The notes: a model not told the origin generated them from the sequence alone. 64,000 nt of DNA from Cyanobium sp. ATX 6F1 (GCF_024346315.1 NZ_JAGQCS010000006.1:62001-126000), one strand, 5' to 3'; positions 1 through 13,544 are shown, counted from the stretch's first letter. A program made the numbers and translations.

Positions 1-316
1 CGAACACCAGTTGGGCCCCAGGCCAGCGCCGCTGGGCTGAGCGAAGGCTTTCGATCGCCCGCGGGCTGCTGAGCGCCTGGTCGAGGATCAGGCGTGGGTT
101 GGCCAGACCGCTCACCAGGGCCTGGAGCAACGCCGAGCGAACCGCCAGTGGCGCCCCGTGGTGCTTGAGAGGATTGTCGCTGGCGTAGGTGGCCACCAGC
201 GGAAAATGGCGGGTGAGCCCCTCGAGCAGGGCCCGGTGGCCCAGGCTGGGGGGATCGGCACTGGTGCCGAACAGGGCCACGACCGCAGGGTCCGAGGAGC
301 CGTTGGGTTCGCTCAT
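1..316 (-). CDS. nadD: Nicotinate-nucleotide adenylyltransferase, N-terminal part (cut by window edge)
   Basis: The product adenylylates nicotinate mononucleotide in NAD biosynthesis in the cytoplasm. The visible 105 codons start MSEPNGSSDPAVVALFGTSA and continue with DPPSLGHRALLEGL. This is the nucleotidyltransferase motif G-T-(F/S)-D-P-x-H-x-G-H near residue 17, with Ser in place of the first His. The ATG at 316 overlaps the stop of the upstream GTPase gene in an ATGA, suggesting translational coupling. The C-terminal half, with the ISSTxIR-type motif, lies outside the window. The first His of the HxGH motif is replaced, which I recall in other cyanobacterial homologues but cannot verify here. 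Confidence 0.82.
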   Translation of the reverse strand, partial: MSEPNGSSDPAVVALFGTSADPPSLGHRALLEGLTRHFPLVATYASDNPLKHHGAPLAVRSALLQALVSGLANPRLILDQALSSPRAIESLRSAQRRWPGAQLVF

Positions 317-1629
317 GGCAACAAGGCCTGGAGCGGTGGAGCGGTGTCCAGCGTCTGCCACTGCACCAGCCAGCGTTGCACTTCAGGATCCTGGCGGGCC
401 AGGCGGCGCAGCAGGGCGCCGGGGCGCGCGGCCCCCACCTGGGCGCCGCGCAGCAGTTCGCGGGCGGCCAGGCGCCCGGTGCGCCGGGTGGCCACCACCG
501 CCAGGGCCACCTGGGCCAGGGCCACCGGCGCCGCCGGCGCCAGGCTCAACCCGCCGCTGAGCGGGGCCGCGAGCACCAGCATCTGGCGCAAGGCGCCCAG
601 CAGCAGCTGGATCCCCAGCTGGGCGCCCCCCAGCAAGGCGCTCTGGGCCGAGATCCGCCCGAGCATCAGCCGGGCCTGGGGGCCATCGAGCTGCAATCCA
701 TAGAGACGGCAGAGCTGAACCACCAAGGTGGTGTCCAGGGCCAGGGCACCGGCCACATCCAGGAGCACCAGAGGGTTGGCCGCGACGCTGGTGGCCTTGA
801 GGGCGGCGAAGCGGCCGATCAGGCCCCGGGCGGCCTCGCGGCCGTGGCCCAGCCGCCAGTGGTGCAGACGCTGGCTGAAGCGGTCCGCGGCCCGCAGGCT
901 GTTGAGGGCCAACAGCAACAGGCCACTGCGCCGGAGCAGGGCGGTGAGCTGTTCTTGCAGCGGTTCGATCCGGGCCGGCTCCCGCTCGCTGCGCACCCGT
1001 CCATCGGCCAGCAGGGTGGCGCGGCGGGGGGCGGCGGCCACCGTCACCAGCTCCAGAGCGGCCGCCGCCGCCGGCAGCCGGCGGCGGATGCTGGCCTCCA
1101 GGTCGCCCAACTCATCGCTGGGCCAGCAGTCGCTGCGGTTGAGCACCAGCATCAGGGGGGTGCCGCCCCGGAGCAGGGCCTCGAGGGCCTCCAACTCGGG
1201 GGCCGTCAGGTCGCCATCGAGCACGAACAGCACCAGATCGGCCCCCAGGGCCACCCGGGCCGCCAACCGCTGGCGAGCGCTGGCGGCGATCTCATCGATC
1301 CCGGGGGTGTCCACGAGCTCCACCCGTTCCAGCCCAGTGATCGCTTGCTTCCAGGGGGCGTGCTCCTGACGGCGGGTGCAGCCGTGGGCCACGTCGGTGG
1401 CGAAACGCCCCTCCCCCAGCAGGGCATTGAGCAAGCTGGATTTGCCCACCCCCACCCGGCCGAACACCGCCACCCGCAGGCGCCGTTGGCGCAGGCGCTC
1501 CAACTGGGCATCCAGGGCGGCCAGCTCAGGCCCCAACACGGAGCGTTCCCGGGGCGAGAGCCTCAGCTCCGGGCGCCAGCGCTCCAGCAGGGCGGTGCAG
1601 CGTTCGGGGCTGGGGGGGGTGGCGGTCAT
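313..1629 (-). CDS. GTP-binding protein of the Era-like/DUF697 family
   Basis: The product is a predicted 438-residue GTPase. The P-loop GRVGVGKSS is at about residues 57-65, the G3 motif DTPGIDE follows, and the G4-like motif NRSD comes after it. The C-terminal half has the hydrophobic DUF697 pattern (KATSVAANPLVLLDVAGAL and several alanine/leucine-rich helices), so it probably associates with the membrane. I chose the ATG at 1629, which overlaps the stop of the upstream CNNM-domain gene in an ATGA. A longer start at 1665 would run into that gene. The operon order is CNNM protein, GTPase, nadD. The substrate or partner is unknown. Confidence 0.82.
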   Translation of the reverse strand: MTATPPSPERCTALLERWRPELRLSPRERSVLGPELAALDAQLERLRQRRLRVAVFGRVGVGKSSLLNALLGEGRFATDVAHGCTRRQEHAPWKQAITGLERVELVDTPGIDEIAASARQRLAARVALGADLVLFVLDGDLTAPELEALEALLRGGTPLMLVLNRSDCWPSDELGDLEASIRRRLPAAAAALELVTVAAAPRRATLLADGRVRSEREPARIEPLQEQLTALLRRSGLLLLALNSLRAADRFSQRLHHWRLGHGREAARGLIGRFAALKATSVAANPLVLLDVAGALALDTTLVVQLCRLYGLQLDGPQARLMLGRISAQSALLGGAQLGIQLLLGALRQMLVLAAPLSGGLSLAPAAPVALAQVALAVVATRRTGRLAARELLRGAQVGAARPGALLRRLARQDPEVQRWLVQWQTLDTAPPLQALLP

Positions 1630-2639
1630 GGGGTTTCCGGCTTGGCCGCTGAGCGCGGCCGCCACCAGCCTGCGAGCACCGCCAGCACCGCATCGGCGCC
1701 GATCAGACCGACGAAGGCTCCGAACTCATCAACGACCACCCGCACCGAATGGTTGCTGCGCCGGAAGGCGGTGAGCAGCCGGTCGGCGCGGATCATCTCC
1801 GGCACGAATTCCACCTGTTCGGTGTGGCTGGCGACGCTGGAGCCTCCCTGACCCATGAGCAGGGCAGCCAGCAGATGCTCGCGGCTGGCGACCCCGAGAA
1901 CTTCGTCCACTTCCTCCCCCAGCACCACCCACCAGGCGGCCGTGTTGCCGAGCAGGTTGTCCCGCAGCGCGGCCAGCTCGGCATGGCCCGCCAGGGTGGG
2001 GGCCGCCACCCTGGGCACCATCAGATCCCTGGCGGTCAGGTCGTTGAGCTGGAACACCTTGCCGATCATGGCGGCCTCATCGGCCTCGATCTGGCCCTTT
2101 TGGGAACCCAGCCGCGCCAGCAGGCGGATCTCTTCCTCGTCGGTGGCCAGTTCGTTCTCGGCCGTGATCGCCGGCATCAGCCACTCCAGCAGCACCACCA
2201 GGGGCAACATCAGCCGCAGCAGCAGCGCCACCGAGGCCGCGCTGGCCAGGGACAGGGGCAGGGCCAAGCTGCTGCCGAGGGATTTGGGCAGGATCTCACC
2301 CAGCAGGATCACCAGCACCGTGAGGCCCACCGAAAAGAGCGGCAGGGCGACTCCGCCAATGCCCTGCTTTTGGAACACCCAGCCGGCATAGCTGCCGAGC
2401 ATCAAGCTGCCGAAGATGTTGAAGGCGTTGTTGGCGATCACCAGCACCGCCAGGGCGCGGCCGAGCCGGTTCTTGAGCAGCTGCAGGGAACGGGCCCCCC
2501 GGGGTGGGTTGGGCCGCCCGGCCAGCTCGTGCACCCGCAGGGGGTTCACGGTGAGGATCGCCGCCTCCACGCCGGAGCAGATGGCCGAACCGACCAGAAT
2601 CACCACCACCAGACCCACCAGGCCGATGAGTTCGTTCAT
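1626..2639 (-). CDS. CNNM/DUF21 transmembrane-domain protein with CBS-like region
   Basis: The 337-residue membrane protein opens with the DUF21 pattern: a first helix, then GSAICSGVEAAILTVNPLR. Further helices follow (ALAVLVIANNAFNIFGS and LFSVGLTVLVILLGEILPKSLGSS). The motif G-E-I-x-P-K is typical of CNNM/CorB-type divalent-cation (Mg/Co) transport proteins. Residues about 200-320 (DLMVPRV and VVDEFGAFVGLIGADAVL) match the CBS pair that follows this domain. The usual C-terminal CorC/HlyC domain is absent. It is first in an operon with the GTPase and nadD. The transport role is family inference. Confidence 0.8.
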   Translation of the reverse strand: MNELIGLVGLVVVILVGSAICSGVEAAILTVNPLRVHELAGRPNPPRGARSLQLLKNRLGRALAVLVIANNAFNIFGSLMLGSYAGWVFQKQGIGGVALPLFSVGLTVLVILLGEILPKSLGSSLALPLSLASAASVALLLRLMLPLVVLLEWLMPAITAENELATDEEEIRLLARLGSQKGQIEADEAAMIGKVFQLNDLTARDLMVPRVAAPTLAGHAELAALRDNLLGNTAAWWVVLGEEVDEVLGVASREHLLAALLMGQGGSSVASHTEQVEFVPEMIRADRLLTAFRRSNHSVRVVVDEFGAFVGLIGADAVLAVLAGWWRPRSAAKPETP

Positions 2640-2752
2640 GGCCGTTGGGTCATGCGGGCCTGAATCGGAGGCTGGGGGCCACAGCTGAGCTGGCGATCTG
2701 ACACTCTCATTTAATCGGCTATGCCATCTTCCCGCTGTACCTCCCTGCCCCC

Positions 2753-4072
2753 ATGGTGACCGACTCAGCCGAGTTCCAGCAGCGCCGCTCCCGTTTTCTT
2801 GAGCAGTTGGGCGAGGTGGCGGCCGTGATCCCGGCTTCGCCGCTGGTCACCCACCACGCCGATGTGGAGCATGCCTTCCGCCAGAACAGTGATTTCTGGT
2901 ACCTCACCGGCTTCGATGAACCCGGGGCGGTGGCCCTGTTCCTGCCCCATCGCGCCGAGAACCCGTTCGTGCTGTTCGTGCAGCCCAAGGAGCCGACGGC
3001 GGAGGTCTGGAACGGATTCCGCTGGGGCTGCGAGGGGGCGGTGGAGCGCTTCGGCGCCGACCTCGCCCATCCCCTGGCTGAGTTGCCGGATCGTCTCGGC
3101 CCCTACCTGATGGGGGCCGGCGGCATCGCCTTTCGGGTGGGCCGGCATCCGGAGCTGGAGCCGCTGGTGCTCAAGGCCTGGGGCCAGCAGCTCGATCGAG
3201 CCCCCCGCAGCGGCCAGGCGGCCCTGGGCCTGGTGGCCCCCTGCCCGATCCTGCACGGGCTGCGGCTGCGCAAGAGCCCGGCGGAGCTGGAGCGGTTGCG
3301 GGAGGCGGCGCGGATTTCCGCTGAGGCCCATGAGTTGGCGCGCCTGGTCACCCGCCCTGGGCTGGGCGAGCGCCAGGTGCAGGCGGTGATCGAGCAGCAT
3401 TTTCTTGAGCAGGGGGCGCGGGGGCCCGCCTACGGCTCGATCGTGGCCGGGGGCGACAACGCCTGCGTGCTCCACTACACCAGCAACAGTTCCACCCTGG
3501 CGGCCGGCGACCTGCTGCTGATCGATGCCGGCTGCAGTCTGAACGACTATTACAACGGCGACATCACCCGCAGCTTCCCGATCGACGGTCGTTTCAGCCC
3601 CGAGCAGCGGAACCTCTACGAGCTGGTGCTGGCGGCCCAGCTGGCCGCGATCGAGCGCGTGGCGCCGGGGGCGGATGCCGAGCAGGTGCATGACACCGCC
3701 GTGCGGGTGCTGGTGGAGGGACTGCTGGAGCTGGGGCTTCTGAGCGGCTCGGTGGACGGGGTGATCGAGCAGGGGGCGTACCGGCACCTCTACATGCACC
3801 GCACCGGCCACTGGCTCGGGCTCGATGTGCACGACGTGGGCGCCTATCGGCTCGGGGAGCATCCCGTGCCGCTCGAGCAGGGCATGGTGCTGACGGTGGA
3901 GCCGGGGATCTACATCAGCGATCGGCTGCCGGTGCCCGAGGGACAACCGGCGATCGCTGAACGCTGGAAGGGCATCGGCATCCGCATCGAAGATGACGTG
4001 GCGGTCACGGCCCAGGGCCACGAGGTGCTCACAGCGGCGGCCCTCAAGGCCGTGGCGGCGATGGAGCGCTGA
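2753..4072 (+). CDS. pepP: Xaa-Pro aminopeptidase (aminopeptidase P, M24B family)
   Basis: The product removes N-terminal residues that precede proline. The N-terminal domain begins with the AMP_N signature (FLEQLGEVAAVIPA, then NSDFWYLTGFDEPGAVALFL). The pita-bread domain carries all the expected metal ligands and catalytic residues: HYT near 239, DAG near 257, GDITRSFP near 268, HRTGHWLGLDVHD near 347, EPGIY near 382 and IRIEDDVAV near 410. The length of 439 fits bacterial PepP. The gene stands alone on the plus strand, divergent from the CNNM operon across about 110 bp. Confidence 0.95.
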   Translation: MVTDSAEFQQRRSRFLEQLGEVAAVIPASPLVTHHADVEHAFRQNSDFWYLTGFDEPGAVALFLPHRAENPFVLFVQPKEPTAEVWNGFRWGCEGAVERFGADLAHPLAELPDRLGPYLMGAGGIAFRVGRHPELEPLVLKAWGQQLDRAPRSGQAALGLVAPCPILHGLRLRKSPAELERLREAARISAEAHELARLVTRPGLGERQVQAVIEQHFLEQGARGPAYGSIVAGGDNACVLHYTSNSSTLAAGDLLLIDAGCSLNDYYNGDITRSFPIDGRFSPEQRNLYELVLAAQLAAIERVAPGADAEQVHDTAVRVLVEGLLELGLLSGSVDGVIEQGAYRHLYMHRTGHWLGLDVHDVGAYRLGEHPVPLEQGMVLTVEPGIYISDRLPVPEGQPAIAERWKGIGIRIEDDVAVTAQGHEVLTAAALKAVAAMER

Positions 4073-4101
4073 CGGGTTGGACGAGTGTGGAGGCGGAAGC
4101 T

Positions 4102-5407
<1,306 letters not shown>

Positions 5408-5440
5408 GTCCGGCATCGTTGCCTCCCCAGGCTTCGGGTG

Positions 5441-5465
5441 GCGCCTCTTCTGGGGCGCTTTTTCA
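5441..5465 (+). terminator. Intrinsic terminator of ycf65
   Basis: The stem GCGCCTC / GGGGCGC (7 bp, one G-T pair) has a TTCT loop and is followed directly by a run of five T. It lies 34 bases after the ycf65 stop. Confidence 0.85.
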
Positions 5466-5751
5466 TGGGTGGATCCCTTAGTTCTGGCAGGTGAGACGGG
5501 TTTGTTCACGCCGCACGGTTCATTCAGCGCCGTTGATCGTGTGTGATCCAACGAGGCAGGGAGATTGGATGCGCGCGCATCCCCTCCGTTCGTCAGCGTC
5601 AGCCACCCACCTTTACCCGATGGCGCGCTTTGCGGCACACAGAGGATGATGCTCAACTATCGGACCTGACTTCGCAGCCATTCCCCTGGACCATCAGGTC
5701 ATGGGGAGAGAGGGTCTGAGGGGCTTTCCGCCAGGGGCGAACTGGCTCGAA
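5466..5751. other. Intergenic region with a 16-bp perfect palindrome
   Basis: This gap lies between ycf65 (plus) and atpC (minus), which converge. I see no supportable reading frame or tRNA. It contains a perfect palindrome GGATGCGCGCGCATCC at 5567-5582, with no flanking T-run on either strand. Confidence 0.6.
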
Positions 5752-6165
5752 TCAGAGGATCGAGGCGCGGGTGGCTTGCAACCGGGCCCGGGCGCGGGAC
5801 AGCTCCTGTAGTGCCTTCAACTTCTTGGTGCTGGAGGGTTGACCCTCAAAGCCGCTGGCGGCCTGCTCCGCCTTTTCGAGTTCCTGTTGGGCGGCGGCGG
5901 GGTCGATGGCGGCACCGAGTTCGGCGCCGTTGACGAGCACCGTGACCTGGTCGGACTCCACTTCGGCGAAGCCGCCGAGCAGGGCGATCGCCTTCCAGCC
6001 GCCAGATTCCCGCAGCCGCAACACACCCACATCCAGGGCGGTGAGCAGAGAGATGTGCCCAGGGAGGATCCCCAGTTGGCCTGTCGTGCTGGGCAGGATC
6101 ACCTCATCGGCGCTGCCGTCGAAGAGGCTTTTGTCCGGGGCCAGGACGCGAAGAGTCAGTGCCAT
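5752..6165 (-). CDS. atpC: ATP synthase F1 epsilon subunit
   Basis: This is the central-stalk subunit of F1, coupling rotation to the beta subunits and restraining ATP hydrolysis. The 137 residues begin MALTLRVLAPDKSLFDGSAD, then give the family signature TTGQLGILPGHISLLTALDVG. A C-terminal two-helix region follows (PAAAQQELEKAEQA and LKALQELSRARARLQAT). It sits 3 bases downstream of atpD in the usual cyanobacterial atpD-atpC pair, on the thylakoid or plasma membrane complex. Confidence 0.97.
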   Translation of the reverse strand: MALTLRVLAPDKSLFDGSADEVILPSTTGQLGILPGHISLLTALDVGVLRLRESGGWKAIALLGGFAEVESDQVTVLVNGAELGAAIDPAAAQQELEKAEQAASGFEGQPSSTKKLKALQELSRARARLQATRASIL

Positions 6166-6168
6166 GGA

Positions 6169-7773
<1,605 letters not shown>

Positions 7774-7821
7774 TCACCCGCACGCCGGCGTCCTTGCTGA
7801 GATCGAGGCCAGTAACCTAGG

Positions 7822-7848
7822 TTGGCACTCGAGCTGGCCGAGTGCTAA
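7822..7848 (+). promoter_or_regulatory. CIRCE operator (HrcA-binding inverted repeat) of groESL
   Basis: TTGGCACTC and GAGTGCTAA are separated by exactly nine bases, matching the CIRCE consensus TTAGCACTC-N9-GAGTGCTAA with one mismatch in the left arm. It lies 54 bp before the groES ATG. CIRCE is known to bind the heat-shock repressor HrcA. A possible promoter just upstream is TTGCTG (7794-7799) and TAGGTT (7818-7823) with an 18-bp spacer, but that call is weak. Confidence 0.93.
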
Positions 7849-7902
7849 CTCGGTCGCCCCGTGGCGCACTTCGCGCCACATCTGTTGCTCTCGAACCTAT
7901 CT

Positions 7903-8214
7903 ATGGCTGCTGTTTCTCTCAGCGTCTCCACGGTCAAACCGCTCGGAGATCGCATTTTCATCAAGGTGTCCGAGTCGGAGGAAAAGACCGCCGGCGGTAT
8001 CCTTCTGCCTGACACCGCCAAGGAAAAGCCCCAAGTGGGTGAAGTGGTCCAGGTGGGCCCCGGCAAGCGCAACGAAGACGGCAGTCGCCAGGCTCCTGAA
8101 GTGAGCATCGGCGACAAGGTGCTGTACAGCAAGTACGCCGGCACCGACATCAAGCTCGGTACCGACGAGTTCGTGCTCCTGTCCGAGAAGGACATCCTCG
8201 CGATCGTCAACTGA
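7903..8214 (+). CDS. groES: Co-chaperonin GroES (10 kDa)
   Basis: The product is the heptameric lid of the GroEL chamber. The start at 7903 gives [20 protein letters not shown] (103 residues), as in other cyanobacteria. Signature segments are [20 protein letters not shown] (with the mobile-loop region [14 protein letters not shown]), [16 protein letters not shown] and [19 protein letters not shown]. It is the first gene of the CIRCE-controlled groESL operon, with groEL 118 bp downstream. Confidence 0.98.
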   Translation: MAAVSLSVSTVKPLGDRIFIKVSESEEKTAGGILLPDTAKEKPQVGEVVQVGPGKRNEDGSRQAPEVSIGDKVLYSKYAGTDIKLGTDEFVLLSEKDILAIVN

Positions 8215-8287
8215 TCAGTTCACTGATCCTCCGAACGCTCGGCTGAACCTTTGGCTGCGGCCCATCGCCGCCCCCAGGCCAGCCTGA

Positions 8288-9967
<1,680 letters not shown>

Positions 9968-10009
9968 TCGTCCTCTGGGGCGGGGGCTCGCTCCCGCTGC
10001 CTTCACCAG

Positions 10010-10039
10010 GGGCGGAGGGGAAACCTTCCGCCCTTTTTT
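10010..10039 (+). terminator. Intrinsic terminator of the groESL operon
   Basis: GGGCGGA pairs with TCCGCCC around a short purine-rich loop and is followed by six T. It begins 43 bases after the groEL stop. Confidence 0.88.
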
Positions 10040-10110
10040 CATGGTTGCCAGAGCTGCCCACGGGCCTGTCCCGTGGCTGAGTTGGCGGTCCAGGGTCCTG
10101 CGACGCAGCC

Positions 10111-10590
10111 TTAATCGGCTTTGAACGTGAGGGCCACCCCGTTGTTGCAGTAGCGCTTGCCGGTGGGCCGTGGGCCGTCCGCGAAGACGTGGCCCTGATG
10201 GCCGCCACAGCGCCGGCAGTGGTATTCGGTGCGGGGGAAGAGGAGTTTGAAGTCGGTGCGCGTGGCGATGGCGGTGGGCAGCGGTTGCCAGAAGCTGGGC
10301 CAGCCGGTGCCGCTGTCGAATTTGGCCTTTGAGCTGAACAGGGGCAGCTGGCAGCCGGCGCAGCTGAACGTGCCTGCGCGCTTCTCCTGGTTCAGGGGGC
10401 TGCTGAAGGGCCGTTCGGTGCCCTCACGGCGCAGCACCTCGAAGGCGGCTGGGCTGAGCCGGCGCCGCCACTCGGCCTCGCTCAGTTGCCAGGCGGCTTC
10501 CCCCGCTGTCGTTGCCGCATCAGCTTTGCGAGCCCCCAGGAGAGGAGAGAGCAAGGCGGCGAAGCTGGCCAGCAGGTGGCGCCTTGGCAT
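10111..10590 (-). CDS. msrB: Peptide-methionine (R)-S-oxide reductase, exported (Tat-like signal)
   Basis: The product reduces methionine-R-sulfoxide. I chose the ATG at 10590, giving MPRRHLLASFAALLSPLLGA. The twin Arg, hydrophobic stretch and ADA cleavage-like site suggest Tat export. The SelR domain shows zinc ligands CAGC and CRRC, the substrate segment DSGTGWPSFWQP, and the catalytic Cys in RYCNNG near the C terminus. An alternative TTG start at 10608 lies one base from the secG stop. An MsrA with a Sec-type signal peptide lies at 44751, so both stereoisomers may be repaired outside the cytoplasm. Confidence 0.92.
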   Translation of the reverse strand: MPRRHLLASFAALLSPLLGARKADAATTAGEAAWQLSEAEWRRRLSPAAFEVLRREGTERPFSSPLNQEKRAGTFSCAGCQLPLFSSKAKFDSGTGWPSFWQPLPTAIATRTDFKLLFPRTEYHCRRCGGHQGHVFADGPRPTGKRYCNNGVALTFKAD

Positions 10591-10604
10591 CCGAACGCCG
10601 CCCT

Positions 10605-10835
10605 TCAACGGAACCAGCCGGCGCTGATCGCGACCGCCAGACCAAGGAAGGTGGCCAGCAGCGACCAGGTGATGCGGTTGAGGGTGGTTTCAGCGCTGCG
10701 GGCGCTGCTGAACATGGAGCCACCACTGCTGGCCAGACCACCCATGCCATCGCCCTTGGGGCTGTGCAGCAACACGCTGATGATCAGCAGCACACCACTG
10801 GCGGACCAGATCCAGGTGATGACGGTTTTAAGCAT
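10605..10835 (-). CDS. secG: Preprotein translocase subunit SecG
   Basis: The product is an accessory subunit of SecYEG. The 76 residues form two transmembrane helices (VITWIWSASGVLLIISVLL and ITWSLLATFLGLAVAISAGW). They are joined by the diagnostic cytoplasmic loop HSPKGDGMGGLASSGGSMFS. It lies between gpmI and msrB on the minus strand with short spacers, as commonly seen next to gpmI in picocyanobacteria. Confidence 0.93.
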   Translation of the reverse strand: MLKTVITWIWSASGVLLIISVLLHSPKGDGMGGLASSGGSMFSSARSAETTLNRITWSLLATFLGLAVAISAGWFR

Positions 10836-10851
10836 CGAATCAGCCTAGGGG

Positions 10852-12435
10852 TCAGACCGGCAGGGTCTGGGCGAGGAGCTCGCTCCGATGGATGGCCCCC
10901 AGCGGTTCGATCAGGGAATGACCGGTCATGTTGGCGGGCTGGGGCAGGCCCAGGATCTCCAGCAGGGTGGGGGCGATGTCCGCCAGCCCAGCTCCCTCGC
11001 GCAGGCGAAGATCGTTGCCGTGGCCGGGCAGCTTGCGCTTTTCGCCCTCCACCAGGATCACCGGCACCGGGTTGGTGGTGTGGGCTGTCCAGGGGCGGCC
11101 ATCGGGGGTCTCCATCACTTCGGCATTGCCGTGGTCAGCGGTGATCAGCAGGGTGCCGCCGGCCCGGTTGGTGGCCTCCATCAACCGCCCCACGCAGTGA
11201 TCAACCGTGGCGATCGCCTCGAGGGTGGGGGCCATCAGGCCGGTATGGCCCACCATGTCGGGGTTGGCGTAGTTGATCACCACCAGGGCATAGATCCCCT
11301 TGTTGATGGCCTTGATGCAGTCGTCGGTGAGTTGCTCGGCCGCCATGGCGGGGGCCAGGTCGTAGGTGGCGACCCGTGGGGAGGGCACCAGATGGCGATC
11401 TTCTCCGGGGAATGGTTTTTCGATGCCGCCGTTGAGGAAGTAGGTGACGTGGGGGTATTTCTCGGTCTCCGCCGTGCGCAACTGCCGCAGGCCGTGTTCG
11501 GAGACCACCTGACCCAGCAGCCCATCGAGGGATTCGGGGGGAAAGGCCACGGCCACCGGCAGATCGAGGGCGTATTGGGTGAAGGTGACCACATCGAGCG
11601 TTGGGTGCCGCTCACGGACGAAGTGGTTGAAGTCGCTGAACACCAGCGCTCGCATCAACTGACGCACCCGGTCGGGGCGGAAGTTGAAACACACCACACC
11701 ATCGCCATCGGCGAAGGCCCCTGGGGCGAGCCGCACCGGCTCGAGGAATTCATCGGTGATGCCGGCGGCATAGGACGCTTCGATGGCCGCCTGGGCCCCA
11801 AGACCCATGAGCTCACCGGGTTCGGTGTAGAGGCGGTAGGCCTTTTCGGTGCGCTCCCAGCGGTTGTCCCGGTCCATGGCCCAGTAGCGGCCGCAGAGGG
11901 TGGTGATGGCGCCCACGCCACTGGCTTCGATCTGCTCTTCGATGCGCTGGATGAACTGGGGGGCGCTCAAGGTGGCGGTGTCGCGGCCGTCGGTGATCAC
12001 GTGGATGCACACCTTGTGCAGATCGGCCCCAGCCGCCCAGCGCAGCAGGCCGCCCAGGTGGTCGATATGGCTGTGGACGCCGCCGTCGGAGCAGAGACCC
12101 AACAGGTGCAGGGTGCGGCCGCTGGCGCGCAGGCGCTCGGCCAGGGCGTTGAGGGCGTGGTTGTGGTCGATGCTGCCGGAACTCACCTCCTGGCTGATCC
12201 GCACCAACTCCTGGCGGATGATGCGGCCGGAGCCGATGGTCAGGTGGCCCACTTCCGAGTTGCCCATCTGATCGTCAGGGAGGCCCACATCGGCGCCGCT
12301 GGCCTGGATCAGGGTGTGGGGGTAGGCATGCCAGAGGGCATCCATGACCGGAGTTTCCGCCGATCGGATGGCGTTGTGGGCGCTCTCGTGGCTGTAGCCC
12401 CAGCCATCCAGGATCGCCAGCACCACAGGGGCCAT
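10852..12435 (-). CDS. gpmI: 2,3-bisphosphoglycerate-independent phosphoglycerate mutase
   Basis: The product interconverts 3- and 2-phosphoglycerate in glycolysis and after carbon fixation, using two Mn ions and a Ser nucleophile. The start is placed at the ATG at 12435 ([20 protein letters not shown]), giving 527 residues; the longer in-frame start at 12522 adds no homology. Motifs are LDGWG (metal Asp), [20 protein letters not shown] with the phosphorylated Ser, TDGRDT, and [13 protein letters not shown] near the end. It is upstream of secG and msrB on the same strand. Confidence 0.96.
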   Translation of the reverse strand: MAPVVLAILDGWGYSHESAHNAIRSAETPVMDALWHAYPHTLIQASGADVGLPDDQMGNSEVGHLTIGSGRIIRQELVRISQEVSSGSIDHNHALNALAERLRASGRTLHLLGLCSDGGVHSHIDHLGGLLRWAAGADLHKVCIHVITDGRDTATLSAPQFIQRIEEQIEASGVGAITTLCGRYWAMDRDNRWERTEKAYRLYTEPGELMGLGAQAAIEASYAAGITDEFLEPVRLAPGAFADGDGVVCFNFRPDRVRQLMRALVFSDFNHFVRERHPTLDVVTFTQYALDLPVAVAFPPESLDGLLGQVVSEHGLRQLRTAETEKYPHVTYFLNGGIEKPFPGEDRHLVPSPRVATYDLAPAMAAEQLTDDCIKAINKGIYALVVINYANPDMVGHTGLMAPTLEAIATVDHCVGRLMEATNRAGGTLLITADHGNAEVMETPDGRPWTAHTTNPVPVILVEGEKRKLPGHGNDLRLREGAGLADIAPTLLEILGLPQPANMTGHSLIEPLGAIHRSELLAQTLPV

Positions 12436-12675
12436 AGGGGCGGAGGTCGCCGAACCCGCGATCACTGGGGAGAGCGGCTCCAGGGGCTTTGGACTGGGAT
12501 TGGAGGAAGAAATCGGTAGCACCCCTGCTTTGTGACGTTTTCAGTCGTGATGCCGTTTCAGCTCCAATTTACAGCCTGCTCCAGGGCCGATTGGCCCTAG
12601 GAGCCCCAGCGTTAGCTTTTCGGGATGCGGCAGGCCCACCAGGTTCCATACGATGGGGTTTCGCCGAGAAGGCCC

Positions 12676-13257
12676 ATGGCACGGTCCTCCTCCAGCCCCG
12701 CCACCAGCCCCGCCTCTGGCACCCCGTTTCAGCGCTTGGAGCTGCTTTCGGCCGCCGATCTGCGGCGCACGCTCAAACGGCTGGCCTCCCAGGTGTTGGA
12801 GGGCGTGGCCGACAGCCGGCAGCTGCTGTTGCTGGGCATCCCCACCCGAGGCGTGGCCCTGGCCCAGGAGCTGGCGGCGGAGCTTGAGCTGATCTGTGGC
12901 CACCCGATCGACCAGGGCAGTCTCGATCCCACCTTCCATCGCGACGATCTCGGGCGCATCGGAACCCGACTGGTGGAGGCCACCTCCCTGCCGGGTGGTC
13001 TCGATGGGCGCCAGGTGGTGCTGGTCGATGACGTGATCTTCACAGGGCGCACGGTGAGGGCGGCCCTGGAGGCCCTGCAGGAATGGGGCCGACCCCAGCG
13101 GGTGTTTCTGCTGGTGATGGTGGACCGGGGTCACCGCGAATTGCCGATCCAGCCCGACTTCTGCGGTCGTGTGGTGCCCACCAGCCGCCAGGAAAGCATT
13201 GCCCTGTGCCTGGAGGCCATCGACGGCGAAGAGGGCGTGTTCCTGCTCAAGCCCTGA
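12676..13257 (+). CDS. pyrR: PyrR-type pyrimidine regulator / uracil phosphoribosyltransferase
   Basis: The 193-residue protein belongs to the type I phosphoribosyltransferases. It has LLLLGIPTRGVALAQEL, then DPTFHRDDLGRIG, and the PRPP loop VVLVDDVIFTGRTVRAAL. The order and the TFHRDD segment are typical of PyrR rather than pyrE or upp. In bacilli PyrR binds pyr mRNA to attenuate transcription; in cyanobacteria this role is inferred. I chose the ATG at 12676 (MARSSSSPATSP); upstream in-frame sequence has no homology. No pyr biosynthetic gene adjoins it. Confidence 0.88.
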   Translation: MARSSSSPATSPASGTPFQRLELLSAADLRRTLKRLASQVLEGVADSRQLLLLGIPTRGVALAQELAAELELICGHPIDQGSLDPTFHRDDLGRIGTRLVEATSLPGGLDGRQVVLVDDVIFTGRTVRAALEALQEWGRPQRVFLLVMVDRGHRELPIQPDFCGRVVPTSRQESIALCLEAIDGEEGVFLLKP

Positions 13258-13261
13258 ACGT

Positions 13262-13483
13262 TCAGGCCAGGGGGGTGAGTTCGTCGTCCCGGAAGTGGGC
13301 GCGGAACTTGCCGAAGGCCACGATCACGGGCAGCGTCGGGCTGATCGGCCGCCCTTTCCAGTCGCTCAGCACCTGGTGCACCTGCCCCACCTGGCCCTGG
13401 AGATCGAATGGTTCGCCGCGGTGTTCGGGGTGGGTGTACACCACCACCTCGGTGCTGACCTTGACCTGATCTCCCGGTTGCAT
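13262..13483 (-). CDS. ftrV: Ferredoxin-thioredoxin reductase, variable (alpha) chain
   Basis: This is the structural partner of the FeS catalytic chain, passing electrons from ferredoxin to thioredoxin. The 73 residues from the ATG at 13483 (MQPGDQVKVSTEVVVYTHPE) show the SH3-like barrel pattern, with HRGEPFDLQGQVGQV, GRPISPTLPVIVAFG and the family terminus AHFRDDEL. The same frame extends upstream to 13723 but only antisense to or inside the next gene, so the short form is preferred. It converges on pyrR, ending 4 bases away. Confidence 0.9.
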   Translation of the reverse strand: MQPGDQVKVSTEVVVYTHPEHRGEPFDLQGQVGQVHQVLSDWKGRPISPTLPVIVAFGKFRAHFRDDELTPLA

Positions 13484-13544
13484 CGGCTGATCGCGCTCGG
13501 GCGCCATCCTGTCATGGGCCGCCCTGAAGTGACGAGCGCTCCCT

